A stretch of 18,057 nt of DNA from Weeksellaceae bacterium (lineage in GTDB: Bacteria > Bacteroidota > Bacteroidia > Flavobacteriales > Weeksellaceae), in the NCBI GenBank assembly GCA_028698395.1, contig JAQVDG010000008.1:1-18057 (forward strand), read 5' to 3'. The notes under the pieces were generated by a model, which was not told the origin of the DNA, did no database searches, and was given only the letters and a program-made list of their open reading frames with translations. A program made the position numbers and the translations under genes. The number at the start of each line of letters is the position of its first letter. Position 1 is the stretch's first letter. This document shows, one piece after another, positions 14,531-18,057 of the stretch.

Positions 14531-15148
14531 GGATTTCTTATTTTCAGAATCTTCATAGGATGAATATCTTTTTTGCAATTCTTTCCATACTTTTTCAAAT
14601 TCTGATTTTAAATGCTCTAAATCGGAATTATTTTCTACAACAAAATCTGAATGTTGAATCCGCTGTTCATCTGTCCATTGATTTTCCATTCGTTCTTTGA
14701 TTTGATTTTCACTACTGTTATCCCTTTTTTTTATTCTTTCCACACGAATCGGAACCGAAGAAATAATGGAAATAATCGAATCACAATCTTTGAAAGAACC
14801 ACTTTCAAATAATATCGCTGCTTCTTTTACCACAAAATCAACAGTTTGATTTTTAAGCCAATTTTGGAAATGCTCAAAAACCGCCGGATGAACAATTTTA
14901 TTTAATTTTTTTAGTTTTTCCGGATTTTTAAAAACGAGTTCAGCCACGTATTTTCGATTGTATTCTCCATTTTCATAGGTTTTTTCTCCAAAAGACTGCT
15001 TCAATTTGGATTTGATTTCTTCATTTTGATTGATTAAATCCTTCGCTTCTTTGTCCGAATCATAAACCGGAATGTTTTTCTCTAAAAACCATTTGGCAAA
15101 CGTGCTTTTTCCTGAGCCAATTCCACCGGTCAAACCAACTATTTTCAT
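14528..15148 (-). CDS. coaE: Dephospho-CoA kinase
   Basis: This 206-residue P-loop kinase phosphorylates the 3'-hydroxyl of dephospho-CoA in the last step of coenzyme A synthesis. The Walker A motif GLTGGIGSGKST begins at residue 5. It is followed by the DSDKEAKDL region, the HPAVFEHF motif and a lid region around RVERIKKRDN. Length is normal for the family. The frame extends to 15190, but the ATG at 15146-15148 puts Walker A at the usual distance from the N-terminus. A good -7 element at 15224-15231 lies upstream. It heads the transcript containing rprX and rprY, 18 bases away. The basic, acidic C-terminal tail is unremarkable. Confidence 0.96.
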   Translation of the reverse strand: MKIVGLTGGIGSGKSTFAKWFLEKNIPVYDSDKEAKDLINQNEEIKSKLKQSFGEKTYENGEYNRKYVAELVFKNPEKLKKLNKIVHPAVFEHFQNWLKNQTVDFVVKEAAILFESGSFKDCDSIISIISSVPIRVERIKKRDNSSENQIKERMENQWTDEQRIQHSDFVVENNSDLEHLKSEFEKVWKELQKRYSSYEDSENKKS

Positions 15149-15223
15149 TTTTTCTATACCTTTCTGATTACTACTAATGGAATTACTCATAAAATGTGCC
15201 TGTCAGTGTAATTATTTTAATTT

Positions 15224-15231
15224 CAAATATA
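15224..15231 (-). promoter_or_regulatory. -7 promoter element for coaE-rprX-rprY
   Basis: Minus-strand TATATTTG matches TAnnTTTG exactly. The start would be near 15218, leaving a leader of about 70 bases. No clean -33 TTTG is seen. Confidence 0.5.
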
Positions 15232-15296
15232 CAAAATCTCTCTTAACTTAATCTTTTAAATAATCCTTTGTACATTCGTTTTTTAATTTTACAAAA

Positions 15297-16595
15297 ATGA
15301 AAAATCAATACCGGTCTCTCTTGTTTTGTTTATTCTTTTTATGTGTCAATCTGTCCTATTTGACTGCGCAAAAAAAAGAAGTTGACACCACTCAAAAAGT
15401 AGTCCCCGAACGAAAAAATACAGTTCAAACCTATGAAAAACCCTATGTAATTTTAATTTCAATTGATGGTTTTCGTTACGATTATATTGAACAATACAAT
15501 GCAAAAAACATCCAAAAAATAGCTTCTGAAAATGTTTGGGCAAAAAACGGAATGTATCCTGCTTTTCCTTCTTTGACTTTTCCCAATCATTACACTTTAG
15601 CAACCGGTTTATATCCTTCAAAACACGGAATTGTGGACAATGTTTTTTATGATCCTGAACGAAACGAAACCTATCGTATTGGTTCTGAATCCATAAAAGA
15701 TGGAAGTTGGTACAAAGGTTTACCACTTTGGAATTTGGCTGAACAAAATGGAATGTTGGCCGCCAGTTTGTTTTGGGTCGGTTCTGAAAGTGAAATCGAC
15801 GGAATGCGTCCGACCTATTGGTATTCCTATCACGAAAAATTTTCAGATGATGACAAAATTCAAATCATTAAAAATTGGCTTACTCTGCCCGAAGAAAGTC
15901 GTCCTCACTTCATTACACTTTATTTTCCTGAAGTCGATCATGCCGGGCATCGTTTCGGACCGGATGCTAAAGAAACACAAGATGCAGTTTTGTATATTGA
16001 CACCGCCATTCAAAAATTGACTGATGAATTGAATAAATTAAATTTACCCATCAATTTCATACTACTTTCTGACCATGGAATGATCCAGGTTGATGAAGAA
16101 GATTATCTTTATTTACCGCCGATTGATGAAACGAAATTCACTTTGATTAATAGTAATACTTTTGCCCGAATTACAGCAAAAAACACAAAAGATATACGTC
16201 CGCTTTATAAAAATTTAAAAAAACTAAAAAGTAAGGATTTTCAAGTTTACTTGGCAAATAAAACACCTAAGCACTTGCATTTCAGCAGTCGGGAAGACGA
16301 AACAAGACGAATTGGCGATTTGATTCTAATTCCAAATGGAAATAAAATTTTTATTGACCCCAATCGCAGAACTCCAACACCGGGGAAACACGGTTTTGAT
16401 GCTACTCAAATTCCGGAAATGAAAGCTGTTTTTATCGCATGGGGACCGAATTTCAAAAAAAACAAACTAATTTCTTCATTTGACAATGTGAATATTTATC
16501 CTTTAATTGCTGAAATTCTACAACTGCAAATTCCCAAAGAAGTGAAAATTGACGGTCAACTAAGCGTTTTACAAGAAATCATTCAAAGTGAATAA
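15297..16595 (+). CDS. Secreted NPP-type nucleotide pyrophosphatase/phosphodiesterase
   Basis: This 432-residue exported enzyme belongs to the alkaline-phosphatase superfamily, ectonucleotide pyrophosphatase/phosphodiesterase branch. It has a signal peptide (about 1-25, ending LTAQ). The two-zinc site is fully recognisable: D57 in SIDGFRYDY, nucleophile T94 in PSLTFPNHYTLATGLYP, D214 and H218 in EVDHAGHRFGP, D259 and H260 in LLSDHGM, and H365 in GKHGFD. It should hydrolyse phosphodiester or pyrophosphate bonds of nucleotides or lipids outside the inner membrane, probably scavenging phosphate or nucleosides. It is divergent from coaE. An upstream -7-like TACATTCG (15271-15278) is one base from consensus. 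The HTTM gene follows 70 bases downstream. Confidence 0.94.
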   Translation: MKNQYRSLLFCLFFLCVNLSYLTAQKKEVDTTQKVVPERKNTVQTYEKPYVILISIDGFRYDYIEQYNAKNIQKIASENVWAKNGMYPAFPSLTFPNHYTLATGLYPSKHGIVDNVFYDPERNETYRIGSESIKDGSWYKGLPLWNLAEQNGMLAASLFWVGSESEIDGMRPTYWYSYHEKFSDDDKIQIIKNWLTLPEESRPHFITLYFPEVDHAGHRFGPDAKETQDAVLYIDTAIQKLTDELNKLNLPINFILLSDHGMIQVDEEDYLYLPPIDETKFTLINSNTFARITAKNTKDIRPLYKNLKKLKSKDFQVYLANKTPKHLHFSSREDETRRIGDLILIPNGNKIFIDPNRRTPTPGKHGFDATQIPEMKAVFIAWGPNFKKNKLISSFDNVNIYPLIAEILQLQIPKEVKIDGQLSVLQEIIQSE

Positions 16596-16606
16596 AAGAA
16601 AAATTC

Positions 16607-16627
16607 TACTCTTCACAAAAAAGAGTA
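16607..16627 (+). terminator. Short hairpin between the phosphodiesterase and HTTM genes
   Basis: TACTCTT (16607-16613) and AAGAGTA (16621-16627) form a 7-bp stem with a 7-base loop just after the phosphodiesterase stop, followed by a weak T-run. It may attenuate read-through. Its right arm shares bases with the -7 element of the next gene. Confidence 0.35.
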
Positions 16628-16633
16628 AATTTG
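16626..16633 (+). promoter_or_regulatory. -7 promoter element for the HTTM gene
   Basis: TAAATTTG matches TAnnTTTG exactly. The start would be near 16639, about 27 bases before the ATG at 16666. No good -33 element is visible, so read-through from the upstream gene may also supply expression. Confidence 0.45.
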
Positions 16634-16665
16634 TTTCCGATGAAGCACTGTTAAAAGAATAACTC

Positions 16666-18036
16666 ATGCTCAATAATCTTCTGTTTCGACGAATCGACAA
16701 TTCTCAAATCACCATTTTCCGAATTTTATTCGGTTTAATTGCTATGATTGACTGTTGGGGAGCCATTGCTACCGGTTGGGTAAAAGAAACTTTCGTTGAA
16801 CCAAAATTCACTTTTTGTTTTATCGGATTTGAATGGACATGGTTTTTATTGGGTGAAAACATGTATTATGTCTATATTTTTTTAGGTTTTTTAGGTTTAC
16901 TAATTACTGTCGGTGCTTTTTATAAAGTTTCTTCCTTCCTTTTCGCTTTGGGCTGGTCATTGGTTTATTTCATGCAAAAAGAACATTACAACAACCATTA
17001 TTATTTACTAATGTTGGTTGCTTGGGCTATGGTTTTTATTCCTGCTAATCGTTACAAAGCAGTTGATGTATTACTTTGGCCGAAATTACGTTCGGAATTT
17101 ACTTATCAATGGACACGTTTACTTTTCATTGTTCAACTGTTTTTGGTTTACACTTTTGCCGCTTTGGCAAAATTATATCCGGGATGGATGGAAGGTGATT
17201 TTCTCATGATTCGTTATAAAAACACAGCTCATTGGATTGAAAAAAACATTGAATGGGATGTTTTGACTGAATTTGTCTATTCGCGCGAATTTGCTAAAAT
17301 CATGGCCTATTTGGGATTTGGATTTGATTTACTCATTGTTCCCTTACTTTTTTGGAAACGAACCCGAATTTTTGCTTTTTTAATGGCTTTATTTTTCCAT
17401 ATATTCAATTCCATCACTCTGCACATCGGTATTTTTCCTTATTTTGCCTTAGCGATGTGCCTTTTTTTCTTTTCTCCTGAACAAATCCGAAATGTGTTTT
17501 TTCCTAAAAAAACAACCTATCTACCCAGTTCTTTTGGTGAACACACAAATAAAAAAGGAAAAACAATTTTCAGTTTTGTTTTTGTATTTTATTTCATTTG
17601 GCAAAGCTATTTACCGGTTCGACATTGGTTGATTCCGGGCGATGTTCTTTGGACAGAAGAAGGACATCGACTTTCGTGGCGAATGATGCTTCGCAGTAAA
17701 TCGGCAACTACACATTTCTTTATTTTGGACAAAGAAACCGGAAATCGTTCTTTAGTAAATCTAAATGAATTCATGACACCTCTTCAAATCAGTAGAGTAG
17801 CTACTCATCCGGATATGATTTGGCAATTTTCTCACTATTTAAAAAAAGAATATGCTAAAAAAGGAAAAGAAATCGGAGTTTTTGTACAATCCAAAATAGC
17901 AGTTAATCAAAGTCCGTTTTTTGATTATATTGATAATTCTGTTGATTTAACCGAAGTAAAATGGAGTTATTTTGGACATCAAAACTGGATTTTACCTTCG
18001 CCCGATGATTTTTCACCTAAAAAACAAAACGAATAA
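16666..18036 (+). CDS. HTTM-domain (vitamin K-dependent carboxylase-like) membrane protein
   Basis: This 456-residue polytopic membrane protein belongs to the HTTM family, the membrane part of vitamin K-dependent gamma-glutamyl carboxylase. It opens with FRRIDNSQITIFRILFGL, typical of the family. Roughly seven to eight hydrophobic helices follow between residues 15 and 330. Conserved blocks include HYNNHYYLLML (near 106-117), FAALAKLYPGWMEG (near 164-177), and the hallmark FHIFNSITLHIGIFPY (near 244-259). The C-terminal 120 residues are hydrophilic and lack a clear second domain. Bacterial members have been described in Leptospira and many Bacteroidota, but their substrates are mostly unknown. 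Menaquinone, related to vitamin K, is available in these organisms. It follows the NPP gene on the same strand. Carboxylase activity is not established. Confidence 0.87.
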   Translation: MLNNLLFRRIDNSQITIFRILFGLIAMIDCWGAIATGWVKETFVEPKFTFCFIGFEWTWFLLGENMYYVYIFLGFLGLLITVGAFYKVSSFLFALGWSLVYFMQKEHYNNHYYLLMLVAWAMVFIPANRYKAVDVLLWPKLRSEFTYQWTRLLFIVQLFLVYTFAALAKLYPGWMEGDFLMIRYKNTAHWIEKNIEWDVLTEFVYSREFAKIMAYLGFGFDLLIVPLLFWKRTRIFAFLMALFFHIFNSITLHIGIFPYFALAMCLFFFSPEQIRNVFFPKKTTYLPSSFGEHTNKKGKTIFSFVFVFYFIWQSYLPVRHWLIPGDVLWTEEGHRLSWRMMLRSKSATTHFFILDKETGNRSLVNLNEFMTPLQISRVATHPDMIWQFSHYLKKEYAKKGKEIGVFVQSKIAVNQSPFFDYIDNSVDLTEVKWSYFGHQNWILPSPDDFSPKKQNE

Positions 18037-18042
18037 ATTTAA

Positions 18043-18057
18043 ATGTTAAAAATAAGA
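18043..18057 (+). CDS. Possible start of a next gene, cut by window edge
   Basis: An ATG 6 bases after the HTTM stop begins a frame MLKIR that is open to the end of the window. The tight spacing suggests an operon continuation. Five codons are too few to identify a product or to exclude chance. Confidence 0.3.

Noticed and set aside
15149..15190. Upstream extension of coaE
   Set aside because: Walker A normally lies within a few residues of the start; the ATG at 15146-15148 satisfies this and the extension has no recognisable sequence.
15346..15726. 126-codon minus-strand open frame inside the NPP gene
   Set aside because: It overlaps the zinc-binding motifs of a well-supported gene and shows no protein-like conservation.

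Overview
The window is AT-rich and reads as Flavobacteriia (phylum Bacteroidota). Evidence: repeated upstream matches to the flavobacterial -7 element TAnnTTTG, weak or absent Shine-Dalgarno sequences, a zinc-less type B L31, a DUF2480 protein, an RprX/RprY-type two-component pair, and secreted proteins with short N-terminal signal peptides. It looks like core chromosome with one short mobile-element relic. I see no tRNA, rRNA, CRISPR array, prophage or intact insertion sequence. No gene-free stretch exceeds 300 bases.

Layout. 1-1569 (minus): aminopeptidase P, then a secreted M28 peptidase cut by the window edge. 1744-1995 (minus): ribosomal protein L31 type B with its own terminator. 2130-3572 (minus): an AmgK-like sugar-kinase-family protein followed 9 nt later by a free-standing RapZ C-terminal domain. 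3720-5587 (plus): an LpxL/HtrB-family acyltransferase overlapping a GT2 glycosyltransferase. 5588-5840: non-coding, with a candidate small RNA on the minus strand and a possible terminator. 5841-7984 (minus): lpxB, then an aspartoacylase-like zinc hydrolase. 8033-8536 (plus): DUF2480. 8585-8776: a MITE-like element. 8811-12114 (minus): a probable operon of a secreted propeller-like protein, a polyprenyl diphosphate synthase and an M28 peptidase. 12258-15148 (minus): coaE, rprX, rprY. 15297-18036 (plus): a secreted NPP-type phosphodiesterase and an HTTM (vitamin K carboxylase-like) membrane protein, with a possible further gene beginning at the right edge.

A cell-envelope theme runs through the window. 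LpxB and the acyltransferase act in lipid A synthesis, and the GT2 enzyme is translationally coupled to the acyltransferase. The kinase/RapZ-C pair may link amino-sugar recycling with sensing. The polyprenyl synthase probably makes the menaquinone side chain. RprXY is an envelope-type sensor pair. The most interesting items are the kinase/RapZ-C pair, the candidate small RNA near 5600-5690, and the overlapping divergent promoters of lpxB and DUF2480. All functional statements rest on recognised sequence motifs and were not checked by database search.
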